Source of the DNA: Nelumbo lutea
Lineage: Eukaryota; Streptophyta; Magnoliopsida; Proteales; Nelumbonaceae
Assembly: GCA_022828595.1 (NCBI GenBank)
Contig: JAKGHH010000008.1
Coordinates: 25,350,378 to 25,414,377 of the forward strand
Direction: 5' to 3'
DNA: 64,000 bases
Numbering within the stretch: position 1 is the stretch's first letter; each line of letters begins with the position of its first letter. The position numbers and the translations under genes were made by a program. This document shows, one piece after another, positions 9,070 through 20,058 of this stretch. The notes under the pieces are model-generated. The model had not been told where the DNA came from and did no database searches. It saw only the letters and a list, made by a program, of their open reading frames with translations.

Positions 9070-10700
9070 ATGGTAGCAGTCGCAACCCACCCCGTGACAG
9101 AGATCAGGGGTTTCCATCTATTTGGAGAGCAATCGAAGAGTAGCGCACGACCACATGTAACATCGAACAATAGTTGGCAGAGATGGCTGAACGACTGCGA
9201 ACCTAGTTACGGGAGGTTGTTCCACGGAACTGGGAAAATCCACATCCAATCGAAGGAGACTGGGAAAATCCACATCCAATCGAAGGAGACGACCACGACA
9301 GGCAACCCGTCAACGCTACGTTCCGACGTCCAGTTCTTTGACGACGACAATGATGATGAGTTAGAATTCGGTGGTGCTCCAGTTCTTCCCGGCAACAACA
9401 GAAATGACAGAAATTGGCACAATCAAGGTAATTTCAATCCCCATAGGAATAATGATGAATTTAATATCAAGGTAGATATTCCTACTTTTAGTGGAGATGT
9501 TGGCATAGAGGGACTTCTAAATTAGATAACAGAAGTCGATCGTTTCTTTGAGTACATGGAGATACCAGAGGAACGAAGGGTAAAATTGGTATCTTTCCGA
9601 TTAAAGGGAGGCGCATCTGTTTGGTGGGAACGCATGAGAGAGACCCGGATCAGAGAAGGAAGGGGTCCTGTTCGAACCTGGAGGTGCATGAAATAGCTTA
9701 TAAGAGGTAGATTTTTACCTCCAGATTATGAATAATACATGTTCGAATCTTACCAACAGTGTGCGTAGGGTTCCCGTAGTGTTAATGAATATACATATGA
9801 CTTTTTGATATTAGCTGAAAGAAATCAATTATCTGAAAGCGACAACCAGCAGGCAACCTGTTAGCTGAGCGGTTTGAGACTGTCCATCAGAGATAAAATT
9901 GGTGTACAGATGGTTCTTAGTATGTAGGAAGCAAGGAACCTAGCCTTGAAAGCAGAGTTGATGTTCCAAGAAAAGGCACGTAGTGATAATTATCGCCGGT
10001 ACAACGGGAGCGACAACAGACCGGCAACTGTTGACAGGAACAAATCAGTACCGGCAGTACAACCTTCTCACCCGACAGGTACAGCTAACGCCGATAAGGT
10101 TATCACAGGAGGACATACTTGAGGTAACCCTTCCAACCCTCCTAAACCCAGTAATCCCTATGCAAAGCCTGCTCCTTTTAAATGCTTTAAATGTAATGAG
10201 GTTGGACATAGATCCAGTGACTGTCCCAGAAGGAAGGCAGCTAATATGATAGAAAGGGAGAAGGAAGAAGATGTGGAGGAGGAAGTATACTATGGACCTG
10301 ATGGGGAAGATGAAGAGGGTCCATACGGACATGAAGAGTATACTTGTGTTGTGAGAAAATTAATGCTGTCCCAAAAAAATCAAGATACCTCTCAAAGGCA
10401 TAGATTGTTCCGTACTAGATGTACTGTCAATGGTAAATTATTTGATTTAATTATTGATAGTGGTAGCCAAGAAAATATTATTTGTAGGGATGTCATACAA
10501 CTGAAAAACATCCAAACCCATACACAATTGGGTGGATTAAGGAAGGAGGCGGCGTATGAGTGGAGGAACGCTGCAAGGTACCCTTTTCTATTTGTAAGTA
10601 TAATGATGAAATATATTGTGATATTGTAGACATGGATGCTTGCCATGTTTTGTTGGGTAGGTTTTGGCAATTTGATACAGATGCAAGGCACATGGGTAGG
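9070..10700 (+). pseudogene. gag-protease region of gypsy unit 1
   Basis: Degenerate retrotransposon structural gene. The gag core is read in shifted frames: KVDIPTFSGDVGIEGLL near 9465, then EYMEIPEERRVKLVSFRLKG and WWERM at about 9545-9630. The CCHC zinc knuckle CFKCNEVGHRSSDC is at about 10183-10224. An acidic stretch (EEEVYYGPDGEDEEGP) is followed by the aspartic protease motif LIIDSGSQENII near 10447 and by DMDACHVLLGRFW near 10630. Stops (for example after GLLN near 9522) and frameshifts break it. Gag would form the particle and bind RNA; the protease would cut the polyprotein. Confidence 0.85.
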
Positions 10701-10904
10701 AAGAATGCCTACCAACTTGAAAAAGAGGGTATATGCTACACCTTGATACCCATGGCTGAAAAGAGTATTTCTAAGGCCCCAAAGGCAAATGAGAAAAATT
10801 TCCTTACTACTACCCATCATCATGCTGAATGTAATCTTGATGAGTTCCATGATGAACTCCCACCCATGCGAAATATACAACATCACACTGATTTTGGGAC
10901 TAGA

Positions 10905-12228
10905 ATCGTAATTTTGTACGCTGCGATTGGAAGGCTGCCAACAATTGGGCTAGAACCGTAATTCCCCTTGTAAATTCTTCAAAGGTTAAGGTTTGTGGTT
11001 GATGTGTAGCTATGCCAGAAAACCTTAGTTTGATGCAAGCAATCGTACTGTATGTAAGCTTTTACATTCACAGTTCTAATTTTACTAAGGGTGATAAGTC
11101 TTCATGGAAGTTAAAAGTTCCTTCATACTTTGATTCTACTATTTATCATCTTCCGGCTCTTTTTATATTTCTAAAAATTAAGCCATACCAGAAGGCAGAA
11201 TTTACCCCGGAGGATCTTGACAATCGAAAACGTTCCTTAAACCTAGAAGGTGATTAAGACGTCACTACAACACTCTTGCCCCTTTTGAAACATAGAAAGG
11301 GGGCCAACATCCTGAGCAAAGTAACGATGAACAAGTTATCTCAGAGTTAACTCTAAATAAGCTTGTTAGTACTGTAGATACATATAATCTGGAGGAAATG
11401 GATCCCCCAAAAACACTCGTGTGTGAGCTAAGGCCATATCAGAAACAAGCTCTTTATTGGATGATAGAATTGAAGAAGGGAATTGATGTTAAGCAAGCGG
11501 CCAAAACACTTCATCCATGTTGGTCAGCCTACCGTATATGCGATAAGAGAGTGTTTGCAATCTATGTTAACAATTTCTCAGGGGAAGCTACTACATAATT
11601 TCCCAGTGCAACCAAAATAGCTAGAGCATATGCTATGGGACTTGGAAAAACGGTGGCGACAATTACTTTAATGCTTGCAAATTGAGGCAGAGGAAAACTT
11701 GATGATGAAGAAAATTTCATCATCAAGGATGCTGCAGCAAATTATGATAAAACAAATAGAAGTAACAAGGCGTTTAAAACAAAAGCCCCAGCAACAGTGA
11801 CGGCTGGCACCCTTATCATTTGTCCTATGGCTTTGTTAGGCCAATGGAAGGATGAAATTGAAACCCATTCAAAGCCAAAATCTCTTTCAATTTTTGTGCA
11901 CTATGATTCAAATGAAAGCATTTTTCACCAAGTACAGTGGTTCAGGGTAGTGCTTGGTGAGGCGCATACTATCAAATCCTCAAGGACACTAGGTGCTCTG
12001 TTAGCCTTTGAACTAAATGCACATTGCAGCTGGTGCCTTATGGGTACTCCCTTGCAGAGTAACTTGGAGGACCTCTACAGCCTTTTACGCTTCCTGCATG
12101 TTGAGCCATGGTGCACCTGGGCATGGTGTCACAAGTTAATTCAGAGGCCTTATGAATCTGGAGATGAAAGAGGGCTGAAATTGATTAAGGCTGTCCTAAG
12201 GCCATTGATGTTGAGGAAAGAATGGATC
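10905..12228 (+). pseudogene. Captured RAD5/HLTF-like SNF2 helicase segment, unit 1
   Basis: The segment runs colinearly with the middle of plant RAD5-type proteins, SNF2 ATPases in post-replication DNA repair. It reads GRLP (near 10930), LVNSSKVKVCG, VLYVSFYIHSSNFTKGDKSS, AEFTPEDLDNRKR, LRPYQKQALYWM, TLHPCWSAYRICDKR, NFSGEATT, AMGLGKT (Walker A, near 11633), [28 protein letters not shown] (motif II, where DEAH is expected), [15 protein letters not shown] and FLHVEPW, ending LRPLMLRK. No intron interrupts it, which suggests capture from spliced RNA. An in-frame TAA stands where unit 2 has a CAA codon (near 11596). About 100 bp present in unit 2 between the HYGG block and SNESIFH are missing near 11904. 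The HIRAN start, the RING finger and the C-terminal helicase half are absent. Confidence 0.85.
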
Positions 12229-12430
12229 CCCATGGGAAAATACAACAAGTTGCAGCCTCGGAAGTATGATCCATACAAGATCATGAAGAAAATCAGCGAC
12301 AATGCATATGTTGTAGACCTACCAGATCATATGGGTATCTCTAAGACATTCAATGTTGCTGACCTCCATCGCTACCTGCCTGAGATGAAACTTGCATATC
12401 CTAGTCACGACTCGGGGTCGAGTTCTTTCC
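12229..12430 (+). pseudogene. Gypsy pol C-terminal tail, unit 1
   Basis: Reads [35 protein letters not shown] and [11 protein letters not shown]. This is the segment after the integrase core in many Ty3/gypsy polyproteins. It follows the RAD5-like part directly in frame, so the helicase fragment is fused to the end of pol. The open frame runs on into the following LTR. Confidence 0.8.
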
Positions 12431-12443
12431 AAGTGGGGGAGAA
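12431..12443 (+). promoter_or_regulatory. Polypurine tract, unit 1
   Basis: AAGTGGGGGAGAA directly before LTR 2 would prime plus-strand DNA synthesis. The same tract stands before LTR 3 (16628-16640). Confidence 0.85.
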
Positions 12444-12943
12444 TGATGGAGGCCCACCCCAAAGCCCTCCTCACCATATGGGCGGCAACTCCTAAGATAA
12501 GGATAGGGGTAAGGATAATTCAAGAAAGGGAAATTCAAGAATTCAAGATCCATCAAGAATTCAAGAGATCAAGATAATCCAAAATTCCAGAGATCAAGAT
12601 AATCCAAGATTTCCAAGATTCATGGGAAAGATCCAAGAAGATCGGACGATGAAGATCAAACCAAAGAGTTCGATCCTATCAAGACCAAGATCAAGAAGAA
12701 TTCAATCCTATCCAGATTAGATGTTTTGATATCTATCTTAGTTGTTCTTTCATATTTATTCTACAATTTCCAGATGTACTATAAATGTTGCTCTTTCCAA
12801 GCTAATACACACTTCAGATTTTCTCTTCAATTCTCGCCACCTTTTCTCTCTCCTCTAGAAATTTTGTTCTTGCTTCGCTAGAAGCTTGTGTTCGCCCGGT
12901 GCTTGCATAGCCAGCCCGATTTCATTGCTTCCACACTGCGTCA
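12444..12943 (+). mobile_element. LTR 2 (middle LTR shared by both units)
   Basis: 500 bp, TGATGGAGGCCCACC to CACTGCGTCA. It has a polypurine tract on its left and a primer site (12946-12957, TGGTATCAGAGC) on its right, so it serves as 3' LTR of unit 1 and 5' LTR of unit 2. No target duplication flanks it. Confidence 0.92.
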
Positions 12944-12984
12944 GGTGGTATCAGAGCAGGAAATTCGCCAGTTAGATGGCCATC

Positions 12985-14904
12985 CCGTGACAGAGAAGGG
13001 GTTCCCAGCTGTTTGGAGAGCAATCGAAGAGTAGCGCACGACCACACATAACATTGAACAGCAGTTGGTAGAGATGGCTGAACAACTGCGAACCTTGTTA
13101 TGGGAGGTTGTTCCACGGAACTGGGAGAATCCACATTCAATCGAAGGAGACGACCACGACAGACCACCCGTCAATGTTGCGTTTCGACGTCCAGTTCTTT
13201 GACGACGACAATGATGATGAGTTAGAATTCGGTGGTGCTCCAGTTCTTCCCGGCAACAACAGAAATGACAGAAATTGGCACAATCAAGGTAATTTCAATC
13301 CCTGTAGGAATAACGATGAATTTAAACTCAAGGTAGATATTCCTACTTTTAGTGGAGATTTTGGCATAGAGGGACTTCTAGATTGGATCACAAAGTCGAT
13401 TGTTTCTTTGAGTACATGGAGATACCAGAGGAACGAAAGGTAAAACTGGTATCTTTTCGATTACATGGAGGCGCAACTGTTTGGTAGGAACGCTTGAGAG
13501 AGACCCAGATTAGAGAAGGAAGGGGTCCTATTCGAACCTGGAGGCGCATGAAACAACTTATAAGAGGAAGATTTTTACCCCCAGATAATGAACAGTACAT
13601 GTTTGAATCATACCAGCGGTGTGCGCAGGGTTCCCGTAGTGCTAATGAATATACTTCTGAATTTTTAATATTAGCTGAAAGGAATCAATTATCCGAAAGT
13701 GATAACCAGTAGGTAGCCCATTATCTGAGCGGGTTGAGACCGTCTATCAGAGACAAAATTGGTGTACAGATGGTTCTTAGTGTGTAGGAAGCAAGAAACT
13801 TGGCCTTGAAAGCAGAACTGATGTTCCAAGAGAAGACACGTAGTGATAATTACCGCCGGTACAGTGGGAGCGACAACAGACCAGCAACTGTCGACAGAAG
13901 CAAATCAGTCCCAAGAGCACAACCTTCTCACCCGGCAAATACAGCTAACGCCAGTAAAGCCATTACAGGAGGACATATTCGAGGTAACCCTTCCAACCCT
14001 CTTAAACCCAATAATCCCTATGCAAAGCCTACTCCATTTAAATGTTTTAAATGCAATGAGATTGGGCATAGATCCAGTGACTGTCCCAGGAGGAAAGCAA
14101 TTAATATGATAGAGAGGGAGGAGGAAGAAGATGTTGAGGAGGAAGTATACTATGGACCTGATGGGGAGGATGAAGAGGGTCCATACGAACATGAAGAGTA
14201 TACTTGTGTAGTAAGAAAATTAATGTTGTCCAAGAAAAATAAAGATACTTCTCAAAGGTTTAGGTTATTCCGTATCAGATGTAACTGTCAAGGGTAAATA
14301 TTTGATTTAATTATTGATAGTGGCAGTCAAGAAAATATTATTTGGAGGGATGTCATACAAAAGTTACAATTATTTCCTGAAAAACATCCAAACCCATATA
14401 AAATTGGGTGGATTAAGGAAGGGGTCAGCGTACGAGTGGAGGAACGCTACAAGGTACCATTTTCTATTGGTAAGTATAATGATGAAGTATATTGTGATAT
14501 TGTAGACATGGATACTTGCCATATTTTGTTGGGTAGGCATTGGCAATTTGATACAGATGCAAGGCACCCTTTTCTATTGGTAAGTATAATGATGAAGTAT
14601 ATTGTGATATTGTAGACATGGATGTTTGCCATATTTTGTTGGGTAGGCCTTGGCAATTTGATATAGATGCAAGGAACATGGGTAGGAAAAATACCTACCA
14701 ACTTGAAAAAGAGGGTATACGCTATACTTTGTTACGCATGGCTGAAAAGAGTATTCCTAAGGCCCCAAAGGCAAATAAGAAAAATTTCCTTACTACTACA
14801 CATCATCATACTAAATGTAATCTTGATGAGTTCCATGATGAACTCCCACCCATGCGAAATATACAACATGACATTAATTTTAGGGCTAGAACCGTAATTT
14901 TGTA
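12985..14904 (+). pseudogene. gag-protease region of gypsy unit 2
   Basis: Same layout as unit 1. KVDIPTFSGDFGIEGLLDWI is near 13330, the gag core at 13400-13720, the zinc knuckle CFKCNEIGHRSSDC at about 14043-14084 and the acidic stretch at 14110-14180. A stop then falls between CNCQG and FDLIIDSGSQENII (near 14296), followed by PFSIGKYNDEVYCDIVDMD and CHILLGR. A 110-bp tandem duplication (first copy about 14461-14570, second from 14571) repeats the end of the protease region and shifts the frame. Not functional. Confidence 0.85.
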
Positions 14905-16416
14905 CACTGTGACAGGAAGGCTGCCAACGATTGGGTTAGAATCATAATTCCCCTTGTAAATTCTTCAAAGGTTAAGGCTTGTGGTCGATGTGTAGCTACG
15001 CTAGAAGACCTTAGTTTGATGCAAGAAATCGTATTGTGTGTAAGCTTTTACATTCACAGTTCTATTTTTACTGAGGGTGATAAGTCTTCATGGAAGTTAA
15101 AAGTTCCTTCATACTTTGATTCTACTATTTATCCTCTTCCGGCTCTTTTTAAATTTCTAAAAATTAAGCCATATCAGAAGGCAGAATTTTACTGAGGGTG
15201 ATAAGTCTTCATGGAAGTTAAAAGTTCCTTCATACTTTGATTCTACTATTTATCCTCTTCCGGCTCTTTTTAAATTTCTAAAAATTAAGCCATACCAGAA
15301 GGCAGAATTTACCCCGGAGGATCTTGACAATCGAAAACGTTCCTTAAACCTAGAAGGTGATTAAGACATCACTACAACACTCTTGCCTCTTTTGAAACGA
15401 AGAAAGGAGGGCCAACATCCTAAGCAAAGTAATGATGAACAAGTTATCTCGAAGTCAGCTCTAAATAAGCTTGTCGATACTACAAATACATACAATTGGA
15501 GGAAATGGATCCTCTAAAAACACTCATGTGTGATCTAAGGTTATATCAGAAACAAACTCTTTATTTGATGACATAATCAAAGAAGGGAATTGATGTTAAG
15601 CAAGCAACCAAAACACTTCATCCATGTTGGTCAGCCTACTGTATATGTGATAAGAGAGCGTCTGCAATCTATGTTAACAATTTCTCAGGGGAAGCTACTA
15701 CACAATTTCCCAGTGCAACCAAAATAGCTAGAGTAGATGCTATGGGACTTGGAAAAATGGTGATGACAATTGCTTTAATGCTTGCAAATCGAGGCAGAGG
15801 AAAACCTGATGATGAAGAAGATTTCATGATCACGGATGCTGCCAGCAAATTACGAGAAAACAAACAGAAGTAACAAGGCGTTTAAAACAAAAGCCCCAGC
15901 AACAGTGACGGCTGGCACCCTTATCGTTTGTCCTATGGCTTTGTTAGACCAATGGAAGGATGAAATTGATACCCATTCAGAGCCAGAATCTCTTTCAATT
16001 TTTGTGCACTATGGTGGGGATAGGACCAATGACCCAAAGTGCTTTCAGGATATGATGTGGTCTTAATGACGTATAGAGTCTTAACGACCACTTACAAAAA
16101 TGATTCAAATGAAAGCATTTTTCACAAAGTATAGTGGTTCAGCGTACTGCTTGGTGAGGCACATACTATCAAATCCTCAAGGACACTATGTGCTCTGGCA
16201 GCCTTTGAATTGAATGCACATTGCAGCTGGTGCCTTACGGATACTCCCTTGCAGAGTAACTTGGAGCATCTCTACAGCCTTTTATGCTTCCTGCATGTTG
16301 AGCCATGGTGCAACTGGGCATGGTGTCACAAGTTAATTCAGAGGCCTTATGAATCTGGACAACAAAGATGGATGAAAATGATAAATCTTGTCTTAAGGCC
16401 AATGATGAAGAGGAAG
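14905..16416 (+). pseudogene. Captured RAD5/HLTF-like SNF2 helicase segment, unit 2
   Basis: Same captured segment as in unit 1, from GRLP near 14914 to LRPMMKRKE near 16415, without introns. It keeps the block LSIFVHYGGDRTNDPK and a shifted continuation YDVVLMTYRVLTTTYKNDSN that unit 1 has lost. Walker A is GLGKM instead of GLGKT (near 15750). Motif II is GEAHT and the motif III region is LTDTPLQ instead of LTGTPLQ. A 121-bp tandem duplication (15070-15190 repeated at 15191-15311) shifts the frame, and several stops follow. With the catalytic residues changed, ATPase activity is not plausible. Confidence 0.85.
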
Positions 16417-16611
16417 GAACGTAACCTCATGGGAAAATACAACAAGATGCAGCCTCGAAAGTACGCTCCATACAACATCATCAAGAAAATCAGCGACAAT
16501 GCATATGTCGTGGGCCTACCAGATCATATGGGTATCTCTAAGACATTCAATGTTGCTGACCTCCATCGCTACCTACCTGAGATGACACTTGCATATCCTA
16601 GTCACGACTAG
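16417..16611 (+). pseudogene. Gypsy pol C-terminal tail, unit 2
   Basis: MGKYNKMQPRKYAPYNI to [21 protein letters not shown], then a TAG stop. It is fused directly to the RAD5-like part in one open frame (16210-16611) and is followed by the polypurine tract. Confidence 0.8.
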
Positions 16612-16640
16612 GGGTCGAGTTCTTTCCAAGTGGGGGAGAA

Positions 16641-17122
16641 TGATGGAGGCCCATCCCAAAGCCCACCTCACCATATGGGCAGCAGCTCCTAGGATAAGGA
16701 TAGGGGTAAGGATAATTCAAGAAATGATAATTCAAGAATTCAAGAGATCAAGATAATCCAAAATTCCAGAGATCAAGATAATCCAAGATTTCCAAGATTC
16801 ATGGGAAAGATCCAAGAAGATCGGACGGTGAAGATCAAACCAAAGAGTTCGATCCTATCAAGACCAAGATCAAGAAGAATTCGATCCTATCCAGATTAGA
16901 TGTTTTGATATCTATCTTAGTTGTTCTTTCCTAGTTATTCCACAATTTCTAGATGTACTATAAATGTTGCTCTTTCCAAGCTAATACACACTTCATATTT
17001 TCTCTTCAATTCTCGCCACCTTTTCTCTCTCCTCTAGAGATTTTCTTTCTTGCTTCGCTAGAAGCTTGTGTTCGTCCGATGCTTGCATAGCCAGCCCGAT
17101 TTATTGCTTCTACGCTGCGTCA
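16641..17122 (+). mobile_element. LTR 3 of the tandem gypsy array
   Basis: TGATGGAGGCCCATCC to GCTGCGTCA, 482 bp. It lacks an 18-bp stretch (around ATCCATCAAGAATTCAAG) that its mirror LTR at 51659-52158 keeps. It is followed directly by GACTC. Confidence 0.92.
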
Positions 17123-17127
17123 GACTC
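17123..17127. repeat. Target duplication GACTC (right)
   Basis: Matches 8510-8514. The mirrored copy at 51654-51658 (GAGTC) flanks the right-arm LTR. Confidence 0.85.
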
Positions 17128-18785
17128 CATCATATCCTATTAAAATTTGAATCTAATTATATTATCATATTTATTAATTTTAATATATAAATTTTATATA
17201 ACTATGTATAAAATTATAAAAATATATTCTATGTATTATATTATATATGAATTTATATATATATATATATAATAAATTTAGTATGTTATATTTATTTATT
17301 ATATATATAAATTTGAAAATAAATAAATCTTTAATTTTCTAGTATTTAAAAAAATATAGTGGAATCGGATCAAATCTGGATCTGTTAGGATTCAAATTCA
17401 AATTGAATCTTTAAATCCAATCAAATCTCTCAGATTGGATTCGAATATAGATTCTCAATAATCGAATCAGATGCAGATTTTGCAAAATTCAATCTAAATC
17501 TGATTCAATTACAGCCCTAATTGAGTGGTGTAGAATTTCAATCTACCTTCCAAGAAACAAGTTTCAATCTTACTTTTGTTTGTGAAAAACATAGATAGCC
17601 TCTTTTTTTCTTGTCTGGTCCATAGAATGTATAATACAACATTCTGGCTGATTTTCTTTCATGTTGGAAGCTAAGATAATAAAAAGAATGGTGTGAAATA
17701 AAATTCAAATAAGAAGAAAATAGAAAGATAAGATCTGGAGGAGAAAAGCAGAAGAGAAGATGATTTTCTTAGTTAACCATGATTTTCATAGATTTTCCCT
17801 GTTTTGGATATCAAAAGCATCCATATATAAATGTTCAATATAGTATAATTTTCTGATAGTGTAATAGTTAGCATTAATTGGTAAGGGTGTTGATCTCAAT
17901 TCCAATAAATTAGGACTTGATCCCATCCCATCTAATCCACTCAACCCACTTTACCCACCCATTTCTTATGTGGGTGAATATGGGTCAAGTGACACATTGG
18001 GGTTGGGTCAAGGGTACCCATTGGGTCACAAGTTGGTGATTGAATAAGAGTTTAGGCCTTTGGAGTTTGCAACTTCATAATCGAAAGGTGAAAGGAAAGG
18101 TGATTGAATAAGAGTTTAGGCCTTTGGAGTTTGCAACCACAAGTTTTGGGTTAAAATATATAATTATTTTGAATTTTTTGTCAATTTAGGTATTTTATGC
18201 AATTTCTACTTTTTAAAATAATATATGTTTTTTTAATCTTATTATTTTCATTTTTTTCTTACAAATTTATATCAATTTTGTGTTTTTTAACATTTTTTAT
18301 AATTTTTATGTTTTTATTAATATTGGTATTTTAATTTTTCTTAATATTTATATATTTGTGTAGCTAAAATATTTATATTTTATTAATACGTGTCTTGGAT
18401 TAGCGGGTCATATGAGTGGGTTAGGGTAGGTCAGGGTCACCCGATAAATAGGGTGACAAATGGGTTAAAGGGTTAATGAGGATGGATTGATACACAACCT
18501 ATCACCCAATTCAATCCAATCCGCCCATTTACTACCCTTAAATGTGTGAATTATCACTAGTCTGAATTTTAAAATTTGAATAAGATGCGTTTTTCCATGT
18601 CAACAAATTCCTTATCAATTTCCAACAAGGTAGGGACCTGTTTATTAAAAGATTTGCAGCAAAATATAAATATATAAACAAGAGCTAGTAAAACTCTTAT
18701 CTAATTTTTGAACTTTCAAGTAGTTTGAACACGTTGACCTACATTGATTGTTCCGACAACGTGGGGACATGATTGATAAAGATTA
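17128..18785. other. AT-rich flank with transposon-like segment
   Basis: No gene seen. 17128-17520 is AT-rich with TATATA runs. 17883-18540 starts TAAGGGTGT and ends CTACCCTTA, so it could be an old hAT-like element, but I find no target duplication. Inside it a 38-bp segment (TTGAATAAGAGTTTAGGCCT...) is repeated at about 18035 and 18101. Mirrored at about 50030-51653. Confidence 0.5.
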
Positions 18786-19045
18786 TGGTTTTCAAAACCG
18801 GGTCGGACTGAAAAAATGAGGAATTGGTCACCTCCGTTTTTTTTTAAACTCGTCTTTTCCCTCAAAATCATTGATTTTGGTCAGCAAACTGCAATTATTT
18901 GAATTATTTGAACGATTTTGACCATTTTTTCAAAATTTTTTAATTTTTTAATTTTTTGTTAAAACAGATTGACGGTTCGGGTCAAATGGTTGGACCGTTT
19001 GAACCAGTAATCAGACCCCTGACTGGTTCGGTTTTAAAACCATGA
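18786..19045. repeat. CATGGTTTT-terminus short repeat, copy c
   Basis: Begins ATGGTTTTCAAAACCGGGTC and ends CGGTTTTAAAACCATG, so the ends are inverted copies (CATGGTTTT, then C/A-rich). The middle has GATTTTGGTCAGCAAACTGC and poly-A/T. It contains no coding sequence. Mirrored at 49771-50032. Confidence 0.7.
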
Positions 19046-19077
19046 TAAAAATACAATTGATGCAAAAAACTATTACT

Positions 19078-19432
19078 AAGAGAGTGTTTGGTTCCATTTA
19101 CGTTAATGCAATAAATGTTTATTGATGGTGCCACATAGGCATATCTCAGCATTTTTTCTCTTGCTCTTCTGCATACATAAAAAATGTAAAAAGTGAACTT
19201 CGGTTTATGTACATGCCAGCCGTTTGTAGAAGTTATTTTTTGAAGCTTCCACAAACGGCTAGGAGTTTATTCACTGTTATGCTGAAGTGGTGCCTTATAG
19301 CTCCTAATGACACCTAGTGGCATCTAGTTGTCATAAACGGTTGCAATTATTGTATTTCTCGGTTTTATCAGCAAATAAATTACAAATGTTTATTCAATAA
19401 ACATAAATGGAACCAAATGCATAGTAAGAAGT
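19078..19432. mobile_element. MITE with a nested hairpin
   Basis: The left end GTTTGGTTCCATTTACGTTA is inverse to the right end TAAATGGAACCAAATGC, so terminal inverted repeats of about 17 bp or more are present. In the middle (about 19217-19262) the word AGCCGTTTGT and its reverse complement ACAAACGGCT form a strong hairpin. No coding capacity, and the target duplication is unclear. Mirrored at 49385-49740. Confidence 0.65.
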
Positions 19433-19504
19433 GATGTGTGTTCGTGATGGGTTGCCACTTGATGAGGGGTAATTCTTGGCTCCTAATTTTCATTTTAAGC
19501 GTTA

Positions 19505-19748
19505 AGGTTGTGTTTGTTTTAAAAACTTAGTTTGGAAGGAGTACAAATGCAAATTTCTTGAGTACAAAAGTTTGTATTTTGTATTGTTTTGTATATATTT
19601 ATATTGTACATATTTGTATTTATACTCTTTCTAAACTGAGCTGAAGGAAAAAGTAAGAAAATGTAGGGATATTTTTATAAACCTTGTATAAGTTTCTCTA
19701 CTTTTTCCTTCATTTCCCTATTTTTTCCTTCAAACCAAACATAGCATA
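19505..19748. mobile_element. Probable MITE with GTGTTTG ends
   Basis: Starts GTTGTGTTTGTTTTAAAAAC and ends TTCAAACCAAACATAGC, with internal TTTTTCCTTC repeats and TATATTTATATTG. The ends are imperfect inverted repeats. Mirrored at about 49070-49318. Confidence 0.45.
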
Positions 19749-19796
19749 AATAATTCTAAATCTTGAACTCTAATTCTAAGTCTTCCACCCTAAATC

Positions 19797-20058
19797 CCAT
19801 GGTTTTCAAAACGGACTGGACCGAATAGTCGATCTGGAAAAATCAGGAAGACCGGTTCCGTTTTCCCCCCAAATCATTGATTTTGGTCAGCAAACCGCTG
19901 AACCGACTGGTTAACTGTTTGAATGGTTTTGACCATTTTCTAATTTTTTAATTTTTTTTGTTAGAATGGGTTAACCATTCGGGTCAAACGGTCAGACAAT
20001 TCGAACCAGTAATGGGACCCTGACCGATTCGGTCACCGATTCATTTTCATAAACCATG
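19797..20058. repeat. CATGGTTTT-terminus short repeat, copy d
   Basis: The best preserved copy. It opens CCATGGTTTTCAAAACGGAC and closes TTTTCATAAACCATG, with GGTCAGCAAACCGCTGAACC and GGTTTTGACCATTTTC inside. Mirrored at 48758-49022. Confidence 0.7.

Larger units (their letters stand above)
8515..17122 (+). mobile_element. Tandem array of a non-autonomous Ty3/gypsy element with captured RAD5
   Basis: The order is LTR (8515-9023), internal (9024-12443), LTR (12444-12943), internal (12944-16640), LTR (16641-17122). Both internal regions begin with a Met-tRNA-type primer site and end with a polypurine tract AAGTGGGGGAGAA. Both have the same content: gag, zinc knuckle and protease, then a RAD5-like helicase segment, then a short gypsy pol C-terminal tail. 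The 5-bp duplication GACTC is found only at the outer edges. This indicates one insertion followed by unequal recombination that doubled it, rather than two separate insertions. No reverse transcriptase, RNase H or integrase core is recognisable, so mobility needed enzymes from a relative. Confidence 0.9.

Noticed and set aside
15669..15863. Minus-strand frame over the RAD5-like region
   Set aside because: It is the antisense shadow of the captured SNF2 segment, whose sense frame carries recognisable motifs.
17883..18540. Firm hAT transposon call
   Set aside because: The ends TAAGGGTGT and CTACCCTTA fit loosely, but no 8-bp duplication is visible, so it is left as a possibility only.
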